64,000 bases of DNA from Metallyticus violacea. Lineage: Eukaryota; Arthropoda; Insecta; Mantodea; Metallyticidae. The first letter of the stretch is position 1; every line of letters begins with the position of its first letter. Positions 21,597 to 32,747 of this stretch are shown here, one piece after another. Location: contig CM060838.1 in NCBI GenBank assembly GCA_030762175.1, positions 14,948,001 through 15,012,000 on the forward strand. The letters are read 5' to 3'. The position numbers and the translations under genes were made by a program. The notes below the pieces were generated by a model. The model ran no database searches. It was not told where the DNA came from and saw only the letters and a list, made by a program, of their open reading frames with translations.

Positions 21597-22518
21597 TTAA
21601 TCACCCAGGTGTGGGTCTGTCAGACCTTACAGGTTGGTAGTACTGTTTAAACTAGTTGAGTTACACAGCTGCGCGGGCATTAATTCTACATTGTTGGCGG
21701 CTCGTTTCGTTACAGTTTTCCCATTAGGTGCAGTTTTGTCGCTTGTGATATTTTCTGCAAGGTCTGAGACACCACACCTGGGCGTCATCGTTGACCGGTC
21801 TTTGCCGAGGAATTAGGCTGAATGATTCCAATTTCGATCGTATAATAATGCAATGGTTAGAGAAAGAAGCAATTGTTTGTGACGAAGAATTTGTGCTAGA
21901 CAATGATCATAATTCGGCATCGGAATTGGAGATAGGCGATGGTGAGAGAAAACACAATGAAAAGGTTTTACAAAGCTGTCCTTCCAGCAAAAGAAGAAAA
22001 ACTGCACATGTGCCGGAAGCGCTATACATTTGGAATGTACTGTAAAAACTTGCCAAATTGTCACTATATATGAAGATGTGTGTATGTTTGATAAGCAATG
22101 CACATAAGACTGGTAATTATGTGTAGTGGAAATATGTAATAAACAGAAATTATTGAATTTATATTCTTGAAATATTGTTTTTACTTTAATAGAATAAATG
22201 TCCTTATTCTCAAATTCTTACTTGAATTATATAATAATGGTTCTAAAATAAAATGTTCTACAGATAAATAATAAAAACCAGATTAACACCATAGCAAATT
22301 GTGTTTTTTCATATGTATGAACTAATTTCTTAGTTTTTTCACCAATGATTATTAACATTACTAGCTATTCATTTGATTCCTATTGGAGTTTCAATGTTAT
22401 TATTCATGTTCTATGTAATTGAAATTGTTATTAAAATTGGTAATTGTTCCAGGGTATTTATTTGACTTTTATTTAATTATATATATTGTGGTCTCCTAGA
22501 TCACACCTGGGTTGTTAG
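21597..22518 (+). mobile_element. Non-autonomous piggyBac-like element
   Basis: The left end is TTAA (21597-21600) followed by TCACCCAGGTGTGGGTCTGT. The right end, read on the minus strand from 22518, is CTAA then CAACCCAGGTGTGATCTAGG, so the ends are inverted repeats flanked by TTAA and a one-base variant (TTAG on the plus strand). TTAA target duplication is the hallmark of piggyBac. Inside, 21830-21960 encodes an acidic stretch with 'FDRIIMQWLEKE...DEEFVLDNDH', like piggyBac transposase N-termini. About 22015-22090 has, in shifted frames, 'KRYTFGMYCK.C'-like traces reminiscent of the Cys-rich C-terminus. The catalytic DDD domain is absent. A second inverted copy of the terminus lies at 21757-21787, forming a subterminal hairpin with the left end. 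Identification is moderate. Confidence 0.6.
21757..21787 (-). repeat. Subterminal inverted repeat of the piggyBac-like element
   Basis: On the minus strand this reads CGCCCAGGTGTGGTGTCTCAG, matching the left terminus at 21601-21632 with a few changes. The two arms could form a hairpin with a loop of about 125 nt. Confidence 0.75.
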
Positions 22519-23850
22519 GGGAGTAATATTATACCTGGTGTTCAAGGATTAACGTTCCGACACATAGTAGGAGATAGGGTCCTACTCAAATCCAAATTTA
22601 CGTTTTGCCGCACTTGACTTTGTAGCTTGGGATAGTACTGTGGTCATTTAGGAGTAAAGGAAAGTCAGTAGGTGATTCAGTGCATCAAAACCGTACCAAC
22701 ATCACTGTCGATAGCAGCAGTAACAACGCGCGATTATAGTACTGCTCTGTTCGGTTCATTGTCAGAAGTACGCCTCTGTATCATTATTACCACATCATCA
22801 CTGCCACTCCAACCACCTCATTGTCAATAGTATAGACATTTTCACGAAAAACTTGTTATTCTCCCCGTAAACTTGCGGCCCGTGGCATCCCTTAATTGCT
22901 ACATTGATTTACTGGTTAGAACGCAAAAACGAATGTAATTATAAATAATATAATGCTTCCCTTCATATATCTGTAAATAAGGTTAATTAATATATTCATT
23001 AATATTAATATATATTAATTAATATGTAATACATACTAATTGCTAAGGGAGTATTTTGTTATAGTTTCATAGTTACCAAATATAACACGCAAAACTCTTT
23101 ATGTGTTGAGAAAAACATAACACAAGATAATGGTTAAAAACAAGTGAACAATATGAAACTCAATAAGAACTATAACATTTTTATTTATTAATAAAAAGTA
23201 ACTAGTATTAAAATGTTATTATTAATAATAATGCATACTTTAACGCAATGAAAGCTAAATTACAGAATAAATTAAGTATTAGGGTAGAAATTGTACAGTA
23301 CATAGTTAAATTTGTTTTATATATAATTAACAAGAATTGGATTAAAGTTACGTAACTTATTTGCGACACAGAAGAAAGAAATTTAAGGTAAATTATAATT
23401 GTACAGGATACCAGTACACATTTTCGCCGGAAACTGGTGGAGCAGTTTTTGTTTTAATTTAATAAATAAACAATAGTGTTGATTTGTAAATTGTACTTTG
23501 GTTTTAACAGCTGGTTACCAGTTGTGGGTCAGTGCTGTCTTCCAGTATGTATAGGGATTTATAATTTAGTTTAGTTTATGTAGATGTTTTATTGTATATG
23601 TTAATATAGATGTTCCTGTAGTACTTTTTCTTTTGTTCTCCATATATTTTTATCTATTACTATTTTCTCTTTTTAATTGTGTATCATACTTAAACATGTA
23701 CGGTCTACAACCCATGCATAAAATATATTTGTAATGTGTATAACATTAAAGATATCCCCACTACATTTGGCAAGATGGACTTTACAGCGATAGATGAGCT
23801 ACTTATATATATAGAAAAGCAGAAAAGGATAAAACACCAAGAAAAAAATC
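22519..23850. other. AT-rich spacer, no gene seen
   Basis: Includes very AT-rich stretches such as TTAATTAATATTAATATATATTAATT at about 22982-23022, of which the core is self-complementary. No gene recognised. Confidence 0.55.
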
Positions 23851-24069
23851 ACCGGGAGGTCTGGGGTTCGAATCCCCCCAGGACTGTCCTCCTTGACAGG
23901 TTTTTTCCAAGTTTTCCTCAGTCCTCATAACTGGCAAATGCCGGGGAGGTACCCTAAACTTAGGCCTGGAACGTTTCTAAAAAATATCCTTCCCCAATAT
24001 ATCATTTCATCTCATATATCATCAGAGTCCACCGCCTGTGGTGCCTCTGTAGCGTTAAACACTACTCAG
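23851..24069 (+). mobile_element. SINE family B, copy 3, 5'-truncated
   Basis: Begins within the tRNA-like head, just before the B box (GGGTTCGAATCCC, about 23863-23876), so box A is missing. The body blocks (CCTCAGTCCTCATAA, CAAATGCCGGGGAGGTACCC) and the end GCGTTAAACACTACTC are present. 5' truncation is typical of LINE-mobilised SINEs. Confidence 0.85.
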
Positions 24070-25003
24070 AAAATCTCCGGAGATTCCCCTCTGATGGTGT
24101 AAATACAAAAGGCGCCGTTTAAGTGGCCGAGAGGCCAAAGGATCCTTCTCTTTCTCCCAACTCTCGTCCCATTCCTATTATTAATAAATATTAATAGAAA
24201 TATGTATATGTTATATTTCATATATTCGCACCATCTAACAGACATTAAAGACTGGTCTCGCTCTCTCATAATCAGTAAGATATATTTTTAAGTAATTACC
24301 TTTTTTTTCTTTAAATATATTGAATGGTGTTCAATGTATCATAGCAAGGATGAATGTGAACTCACTTAATCTAATTAATCAAGACCTTGCAATAATAGTG
24401 CCACTTGTGCGCTGTCGGTGATAGTTGAAAGGATGCAAAACACTTGTGGTTTTAATTATGCTCCTTATCACCGACGATTTAGACTGGTAATGGCTTTTTG
24501 TTACAATATATGCGTTGTACACTTCCACCAGTTTTAAAGTTGTAAATAAATATTTCTTCTAAATTGGATTGATACCGTGTTAATTATCTTTAAAAAATAT
24601 TTAAGTCTTTAGTTTTAATGTTCTTGCAGTGGGTTACAATGTTCACTAATTTTTCAAGCTCACACCAAAATCTAAAGTAAATTTTCTTATTTTTTTCTTC
24701 TTTTAACTCATAATAAACACAAATGAAATGCTCTACTTATAGTCTAGCTCTATATATGAAATGCTCACGCGAGTTTTTCATGGTAAAAGGTCCACTTCTG
24801 TTCCTCAGCTAATAAAAATAGTTGTGTAACTTAGTCGCAAGGCTGTACAGTGCTGATATCCACTGCTCTAGATCTCAGGCGTCTTCCCTTTGAATGTTGA
24901 AGAGTTATCGTATTCTTAGCCTCACATCAGTGACAACCATTTTCTAAAACATTGCCGCCATCTGTTGATTGAACAAGCAGTTTCCAAGAGGTGTAACGTT
25001 TTG
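24070..25003. other. Spacer with one imperfect hairpin
   Basis: No gene seen. GTCGGTGATA at 24414-24423 pairs with TATCACCGAC at 24466-24475, and the interior can pair further with gaps, giving a hairpin of about 62 nt. The rest is AT-rich. Confidence 0.5.
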
Positions 25004-25257
25004 AGTCGGTCCTGGTGATGTAGTGGTAACCATACTTTAACCTAAGGTCACGGATTCAACCCCGGTCAGGATCGATCGATAAAAATCCTAAGTAAGGCTA
25101 CCGTCAGAAAGGAAGTAAAGCTGTGGGTTCCACGGCAAGTAAAAGAACCTCAAGCCTGGTAGAAGAGACCTCTAAGTAAAAATCATCGACCGTTTCATGC
25201 CCTGAGATGTTAAAGAACGTCCATATTTAATTCATATCAACAAACCAAATAAACAAA
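25004..25257 (+). mobile_element. tRNA-Arg-like SINE, family A, copy 3
   Basis: The head starts GTCGGTCCTGG at 25004. Box A is TGATGTAGTGG and box B is GGATTCAACCCCGG. The anticodon arm has a deletion (the TTCTAA loop is missing). The body is shortened by several small deletions and ends in an AAACCAAATAAACAAA tail. Confidence 0.86.
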
Positions 25258-26326
25258 GTAACGTTTGAGGAAATCTGTCACATTGGTAAATAATTTTAAG
25301 AGATAGAAAATAGAATATTATTTTCTTACTGTTCCTTGCATTAAGATTTGAATTCTTGAAGATTTGACGATCATAAATACATTATATACTCATTTATCTA
25401 TAAAACATTAATAAAATATTAATGTTGCATTTATTGATATTATTGCCCTAACAGGGGGGCAAATGTGAAACTGCTGATAATGACACTATCAAGCTAATAA
25501 ACAAATTAAAAGAACAATGACACTATGTAACGTATTCTTAATGTGGCTGTTAACACAGTATTTAGTTACTATGTAGGTGGTTTCATCACAATCACCATTA
25601 CCAAAAGTGTCATCATCCGTTTCCGTTCTCTGTATTGCCTATCTTTACGTGCTTTTGAGAGGTAGATAAATCATGGTGATATTGACACAGGAGCGGTAAT
25701 GCTGGTAGCATTATACCAGTTATCATGTAGTGGACAATAAAGGACACAATATACATGCACGGGCAAACACATTAACATGAAACGCCGTGCGTGACGGAAT
25801 TCCTTTATTCACCGCGTTTTTTATGTTCTAGTCAGAGAGAGTCAAAAGATAGACTCTCGTTTGCACTGTTATAGTTAAAACGAGTTAACACATACTATAT
25901 ATCTGATGGAAGAATTGTGGTAACAGTACTTTAGGATTAAGATACAGAAATAAACTCTAAAATAATAGCCGTCTTTAAAAATATGATTTACTACTTTGAT
26001 TTTATCCCCTCGACAAGTTTCCACCACAATATGGACGGCTTCCTTGTCTTTCACAGTCTTCCTCAGCTTCTGTTTTCAGTGAGGGCGCTATAAATGCTAT
26101 TTCAGATTCGTTACATGCATTTTAAGTTCATTTTGCCAAGTTATATCTCTAGATGCCACGACATTCATACTTCGTTTGTGTGATTGCTATATCTAACCTG
26201 TATCTCTGCAGTGCGATACGCAATTGTTTATTATTTTGCATAGTATTATGTAATTTTTCTTTGTTTACGGCTGTCTACTAGAACTTAATTTAAAATAATG
26301 TTCATTAAAAGCTGTTAAACTTAAAA
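25258..26326. other. Spacer, no gene seen
   Basis: AT-rich without recognisable reading frames or repeats. Confidence 0.5.
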
Positions 26327-27333
26327 GGAGGAAGCATCCCCCTCATATTCTACCGTAAAAGAATGGGCTAAACTTTTTCGAACGGGTCGAGAAAGCATTG
26401 AAGACGAAGAGCCCTTGGAGCTGCTCACTCCTGAAAACATCGCTGTTGTGGAACGAGAAGTTATGGAAGACCGGCAGCTCAGGGTTACAGAAATAGCAGC
26501 AAGTTGGGCCTTTCTAAAACAACAGTCCTGCGAATTATTCACGAGCATTTAAACGTGAATAAGGTTAGTGCAACATGGGTGTCTAGACTTCTTTCCTCAG
26601 TCCAAAAGCAACAATGAATCATCTGTTATCAGGCATTTTTGGAGTTCTGCCGTGGCAATGAGAGAGACGTTCTGCAAATCATTGTTACAGGAGATGAAAC
26701 TATGGCCTTCTGCTATGATCCCATATCCAAAAGAGAATCAATGGAGTGAGTGGCGTAAACCTGACGAAGCACCGCCTCTAATGGCCAAGGTCCCTCAGTC
26801 AACCAAGAAGATCATGACCACCTTTTGGTACTGTGAAGGAATACTCTTCATTGACTTCAAGGAGAGGAACACCACAGTAAATAGGGAGTACTATGCTGAC
26901 CTACTGCACAGACTGAGTGTTTCCATCAAAGAGAAAAGGCGAGGAAAGCCGAGTGGTGGTGTGTACCTTCTTCACGACAACGCGCTTGTGCCACAGTTCT
27001 TATTGCAAAGGAAGCTGTGAAGAAGTGTAGTTTCAAGGAGATCGACCATCCACCCTACAGCTCAGATCTAGCTCCCAGTGACTATTTCCTCTTCTCAAAA
27101 CTCAAGAAGGACCTTCGAGGAAGGAAATTTAAGTGTGGCGAAGAAGTGATGGATGCTGTTTATGTTCATTTTTCAGACAAGACTTGTGAATATTTGGGGG
27201 GGGGGGAGTTGAAATGTTAATTCAAAGATGTGATAAGTGTATTACAATAACTATATTGAAAAATGAAATATAGTTTTTGTCTTTACCATACTTAGAAAAT
27301 GGTTAGCCCGGAAACTTATGGACCTGCGCTTTT
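26327..27333 (+). pseudogene. Mariner transposase pseudogene, 5'-truncated (copy 1)
   Basis: Plus-strand mariner (DD34D class). It starts abruptly in the helix-turn-helix region at 26328 ('EEASPSYSTVKEWAKLFRTG') and keeps one frame to about 26510. A frameshift follows, then 'KTTVLRIIHEHLN', and a TGA at about 26616 where an Arg codon is expected. 'IIVTGDETM' (about 26680-26705) carries the first catalytic Asp. A 4-base duplication (GAGTGAGTG near 26746) shifts the frame before 'WRKPDEAPPL'. 'LLHDNA' (about 26970) has the second Asp. Another shift follows, then 'PPYSSDLAPSDYFLF' (about 27047-27091) has the third. Spacing between Asp 2 and Asp 3 fits 34 residues. The 3' terminal repeat is CCGGAAACTTATGGACCTGC at 27308-27327. 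The 5' terminal repeat and first residues are missing. Confidence 0.9.
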
Positions 27334-28545
27334 GAATGCTGCTTTTTGCTAGTACTCATTGCACAACCTGTATAACTATTTATAGTACATTTTCATTTCT
27401 GCTTCTTTTTGCTTTACTGATTTAACATCTCAAATGCTGAATGACAGTCCACGCGATTCTGTAATTTGGATATTTCATTGTGAAGTTGATAAAGTTGAGA
27501 GCCATGACTGCTGTTGACCGCGTTTGATTAGTTGCGGAGAATGAAATCAATTAAGAGTGATTGCTATTTGAGTTGCAACAAGAAACTCGACGTCAATTTC
27601 CGGGACCGGTACGAAACTGTGCCTTAAGAGCTGTGCTTCTCATTTCTTCTTCTCTGGTCTCCCACAGTAATTCTCATGAAACAGCCTTCTTGCCAGTCCC
27701 CCCAGTTTTTGTTGGGAAAGAAGATAAGATCCGTCATAGAATCCCAACACATGTACTTAAAGTAAATTAAAAGTACCAGAATGCTTTCTTTTTATTACCG
27801 CATTCATTGCGAAATTAAAGGGGGACTACCAGAGAGAGAGATTTAGCTTGAAAGAGAAGCTTTCTACTGCCATTCAAAAAGCGTCTATGGGCTCGTTCTT
27901 CTCAAATTACTCGTTCAGTTACCCTCGGCGTGACGTTTTGCTCCGTTCCCGCCTTGAAAATGATAGAGAATGATGAGGGTCTGAGGCTCCCCTTAGGGGC
28001 TCAGACGTGCTGAAAAATTGGAAATTCTTCCTTCGCTCATATTCAGAGAAGTCCTTCCTTGTCAGCGAGCGAAGCACCTCGGTGATTGTGTGATCAGAAA
28101 CCAATGCGTAAAAATGCGACCATCACAGAACATTTCGATACGTTCGTTCATAAGACGTTCTGGTAGGTTGCGGTATCGCTCCTAAAGCCTCTTGTTACTG
28201 TTAGCCAATGCAACGCATTAATATGTGGATGCATTAAGAAAAGTTAAGCACATTTAACTGCAAGATGGAAAGTTTTACTCAGCATCGCTTTGGCGAAGAA
28301 ATGAAACATATTGCAAATAGAATGTTACTTATAGGTAACAGCGATATTGGTGCTTTCGTCCAAGACGAGCTAAATGCCCATATGCATTCATTGTAGAGGA
28401 AAAAATTTACAACTGTTTAAAAATAAGAATGCGCAACTTAAAATTATACACAACTCCCTAAAGGAGATTACAATGAGTGTATGGAACAGCTGAAAATGTA
28501 CTTTTGCCCCCTGGGTAATTTATAGCACCATCAAAAATGTTTATT
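27334..28545. other. Spacer with a strong small hairpin
   Basis: No gene seen. GTCTGAG (27979-27985) pairs with CTCAGAC (28000-28006), and CCCC (27989-27992) with GGGG (27996-27999) around the loop TTA, with a 3-nt bulge. TGATGA precedes the stem and GAAAAA follows it after GTGCT. Confidence 0.5.
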
Positions 28546-28824
28546 TATTTTTTTGAATGATGTTTAACGCCCGTTTTTACTACTGAGGCACCACAGGCGG
28601 TGGACACTGATGATACATGAGATGAAATGATAAATTGGGAAAGGATTTTTTTTAAGGAAGGAAACGTTCCAGGCCTAAGTTTAGGGTACCTCCCCGGCAT
28701 TTGCCATTTATGAGGACTGAGGAAAACCTGAAAAAAACCTCAGTCAGGGAGGTCCTGGCAGTATTCGAACCCAGACCTCCCGCTCACGAGCCCGTGCCTT
28801 AACGACCTCGGTCACTCGTGGTGG
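28546..28824 (-). mobile_element. SINE family B, copy 4 (full length)
   Basis: Minus strand, head at 28824, tail T-run on the plus strand at 28546-28554. All body blocks are present. Box B reads GGGTTCGAATAC, and box A TGACCGAGG. It is the right-hand neighbour's template for a partial tandem duplication. Confidence 0.9.
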
Positions 28825-28826
28825 TT

Positions 28827-29043
28827 ATATACATGAGATGAAATGATAAATTGGGAAAGGATTTTTTTAAGGAAGGAAACGTTCCAGGCCTAAGTTTAGG
28901 GTACCTCCCCGGCATTTGACATTTATGGGGACTGAGGAAAACTTGGTAAAAATCTCAGTCAGGGAGGACGGTCGTGGCGGAATTAGAATCCCAGCCCTCC
29001 CGCTCATGAGTCCGCGCCTTAATGACTTCGGCCACCCATGACG
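28827..29043 (-). mobile_element. SINE family B, copy 5, tandem and 3'-truncated
   Basis: Starts two or three bases after copy 4, at the internal ATACATGAGATGAAATGAT block, so it lacks the conserved AAAACGGGCGTTAAAC end. It continues through the tRNA-like head to 29043. It shares the A(A)ATTGGG and GTTTAGGG variants with copy 4, which suggests a local duplication followed by divergence, or nested insertion into a shared end. Confidence 0.88.
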
Positions 29044-32009
29044 ATAAGAAAATGTTTATGCTTGACGTATTTTATACATTTGGAGATGTCAGTGTAATCA
29101 ATAGTTATATTTTAGTGCTTTGCCATAATAAAATGTGGCAATTTAATATATATTAAGTTAAAAGTAGAAGTAACTATCAAAAAAGGGTATATACTCATTG
29201 ATGTTGTTGATTTATTATAACCGGAGAATACAACAGAAGCATTTTTAGTTCTTGAATATGCTGACTTAAAATTTTATAGTGTCTCTCCGTGATTTCATTA
29301 CAGCTAATTGTCTGAATGTTGCAAGCATTAAATCGTTGCCCTAGTCCAACGAAATGTTATGATACTACACTTTGTGGATAGCTTTAATATTAAACATTTT
29401 TATTATCTTTTTGTGCTAGTAGTCCTCTGCGAGTTGAAACCTGAGCTGTTTTCTAATTACAAAAAGGAGGCGATATTTTGGTTTCCAGGAATATTTTCAA
29501 CCTAAGGCGGAAAACCATATTTGTTTGGAATTTGTATTGCTCTACAGCATGTTGATGAATCATTATGAAAAATTCAGGTGTCCGAATATAAAGTGTATAA
29601 ATATATATGTATCATAAATGTATTATTTAAGGGATAAATTTTATTAAGTGAAATAAATCTTGCGAATGCTACCGTAATGCATAGAACTGACACATCTGTG
29701 CTTTTGGAAGTGGGTAAACAGCCAACTCTAAGCTTCTGGTTGGCACACACAATTGCATTCATGTGACTTGCAGGGGCTATGTGCGGGTCTGAAGCTTAAC
29801 TTCATCACCTATTAATGAAAACTTGCTCGCATTCGAAACGCGAGAAGCGAGAGGACTTGTCGTGTCGTTGAGAGTAACTTAGCCCCGCTTGGTAGTCGGA
29901 TGATGTAAACCAATCGAACAGGAGGACAAGAGGATAGTACAAGTAATCTCTTTTCAGTCAACGCTGATATCTGGTTCGAAAAGGAAACCGTTGCATATAA
30001 AATTTGTATAAAAAAGAGCTAATTTTTAAGAGAAAACGTTTCTCTATTTTTATAACAAATGGCAAGTGGAAAACAGGCTATTGTGAACAATTATTGATAA
30101 ATGTGAAAATTGTCTTAGTAAATATTGAAAAATTTGGCATTGAGTGCGTTGTTAATAATTACTACTCGCCTTTGGTGAGAGTTGGAATTGAACCTTACGT
30201 ATGTTAATTCCGCTGGGGTATTTGAACAAATGAACAGCTGAATAGTAATTTTTTAAACTTTTAATTATATGTGGATTTCTGCTTTTAAGTATTTTTTCCA
30301 GCAATAATATCGCATATGATGGTGGTGTCTTTAAGCATTTGTTACCATACTAATCAATGTGTTCGTTTACTTAAAAAAATTATTAGAATAAAAATAAACA
30401 AATGAATAAAATAGACTGAGCTAAAACTGTGGAAATTCATGTGCCTTTAGTTTTATTTTAGTAATTGTTTCTTTGTTTCAGAATCATTTATTTGACAGTC
30501 AATTTTATTTGAACAATTAACTTGGGACTTTAGTAATATACAGTACCATACAGCCATAACCTAAAAGGTGTAAGCTAAGGTGTAAGCAGATGATAAATAA
30601 TATATACACTACCACTGCCCACAAAAATGGGCATGATTTTATATTGACATTTCAGTAAAACTAAAGCACCTTTACACAAACATAGAAGCATTGTAGCTAA
30701 AATCATTTGTAGGGAATACTGAGTCAATTATATCTACCTATATTAGCTGGCAAATGTGCACATATGCCGGTAAATGTGAACATTTCATGACAAAAATAGG
30801 AAAATATGCAAAAATTCCCTCTGTTGCCTTCATTTGCCAAGCAACTAGGAAAATGTTTACAATATTCAGTAATTGTGAACATTTGCCGTATTTCCAACCG
30901 ACGATAACGTATATTTCTTTCTTTCTGCTATGAGTTGAATATGTTATCTATTTAGCCTGCGCTATATACCGATTATTGTTGTGATTAATAAATACTCTGT
31001 GGATGCACGTAACTATTAATAGTGTTCAATATCAGTACTTTATAAATCTTGTAGATATATTAATAACTTACGTAAATAAAATGTGTAAGACACATAAATA
31101 AAACTACTATAATAGATCTTAAAGCGGCAGCTGAGCTGAAATAATAACTATATCCGCCGGATATTCAGGAGCCGATAGAAAGAACTAAAAGAAAAGTGTG
31201 ATTATATTTGATTAACTGCATTTCTTTGATATGAAATGGTTAAGCTTTTGAATTATAATAACACTAAAATTTATTCATGTAGCCTGCATCAGTCCATTGA
31301 AAAAAGTAGTCTAGCCTTTGCACTCAAATTAACACTGTAAATATTAGAATAGTTAATATTCATATCTGCTTTCTTCTCAATGAATCTAATATTACATGCT
31401 TATGCTTTTTCCAATGTTCCCTCATATCCACGACATCTAGGTATATGGCACACTGATTTACGTCTTTGTTAACCTTTATAGTAGCGTATGCAGTCTCTCT
31501 ATATGCTGACATTTCTAGTCAGCGTGTGTTTGTGCTGGATTTTCATACAGAATGCCCTGTCACCAAAGGAATGTCACATTACTTCAAGCAGACAAAACTT
31601 TCACAGGACTTATAAAGGCTTTTTAAGATAGTTAAATAAGTCACTATTAACAAACAAGTAAAAATACTGTAGAGAGTTTACGCAGAGCCCCGAGTAAAAT
31701 TAAGTCATTTTAAGTCATCTCTAGGGGCCGAAAGTTTGACCAATGCCTATTCCAGTTAATTTATTCTATCTTAAACAAAAAAATGAATCTAAATAAACTA
31801 TATCTGAGTGTCTGAGAAGTTTTTTAAATGTAAATGCTTATTTAATTTATAAATTACTCAGTAATGTAGAAAAGCAAGTCTAATTTTTTAAGGGTCTTGT
31901 CACAAATTGAAACAGTCCTTACGGCCTACCCCCACTAAACATAATATATATATATGTTGCAAACCTAATCATATTTTATGCATCGTAATTCGTAATATAA
32001 ATATTGTAT

Positions 32010-32011
<2 letters not shown>
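29044..32011. other. Spacer of about 3 kb, no gene seen
   Basis: AT-rich. Short frames (29574-29762 minus, 30004-30207 plus) have no recognisable motif. Around 30750-30890 the words AAATGTGAACATT and GTGAACATTTGCC recur. Confidence 0.5.

Positions 32012-32050
<39 letters not shown>
32012..32050. repeat. (AT)n microsatellite
   Basis: About 39 bp of uninterrupted TA dinucleotides. Confidence 0.95.
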
Positions 32051-32053
<3 letters not shown>

Positions 32054-32377
32054 TAAGTTTTAACTTCAATATGTGAATCGTATGTCAACAAAAGAAAAAG
32101 TTCTCTGGTGTGACTGTTTACGGAAGCTTGGATCACTATTCAAAGGAAGAATTAACTCAAAAGGAACCAGTGTTATGCCACTTCTTAAAAGTGGCGAGTG
32201 TTGATAAAGCCAAGACAGTTAAATACGTCAACGGGAATGAACTTGCCACTGTAGGTTCATTAACTTTAAAACAACCAATGTGAATAAATGTTTTAAACTT
32301 TCAAATAGTAGTGAGTGGCATGCGTTGGAATTTGAACCAGCCAATAGTAGATGTATATTTTAAATTTTTAAAATAAG

Positions 32378-32747
32378 GCGCCAGACTTACGCGTGCTTGT
32401 GTAATCCTCTTTTGGCTTGGTGAAACCAACATTTATTTAATATGAATCGAATATAAAGCGGCGTTTGTACTGTGGACCACTCAGTTCCGATACATCAGAA
32501 GTCAGTTTATACAGGCAGTTGATATCAGTTGAGTTAACCGGATAGTAAGATAATTAGATTCAGTTCGTTTCCTGGGAAATCGCGGCAGCTAAATTTATAT
32601 TCGGCGTAACTAAGTTCTATCGTACGCAGAACACCAGAGGACGCGAACGATTTTGGGAATAATAAGTTGCCATGTCGTATCGTGTAATTATCCTCTCCCA
32701 ATCCTGTTGAGCACGAGTCACAAAAGATCGGAACATATCCCTTAACT
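32378..32747 (-). mobile_element. Weak candidate LTR (gypsy-like ends)
   Basis: On the minus strand from 32747 the segment begins AGTTAAGGG and ends ...GCGTAAGT, followed after one base by TGGCGCC (RC at 32378-32383), which resembles the start of a tRNA-Lys primer-binding site. A TATAAAT box is in the same orientation (near 32598). GC content is above the flanks. There is no second copy in the window, no target duplication and no internal coding region. It could be coincidence. Confidence 0.25.

Noticed and set aside
26321..26548. 75-codon minus-strand open frame
   Set aside because: It is the antisense shadow of the mariner helix-turn-helix coding region on the plus strand.
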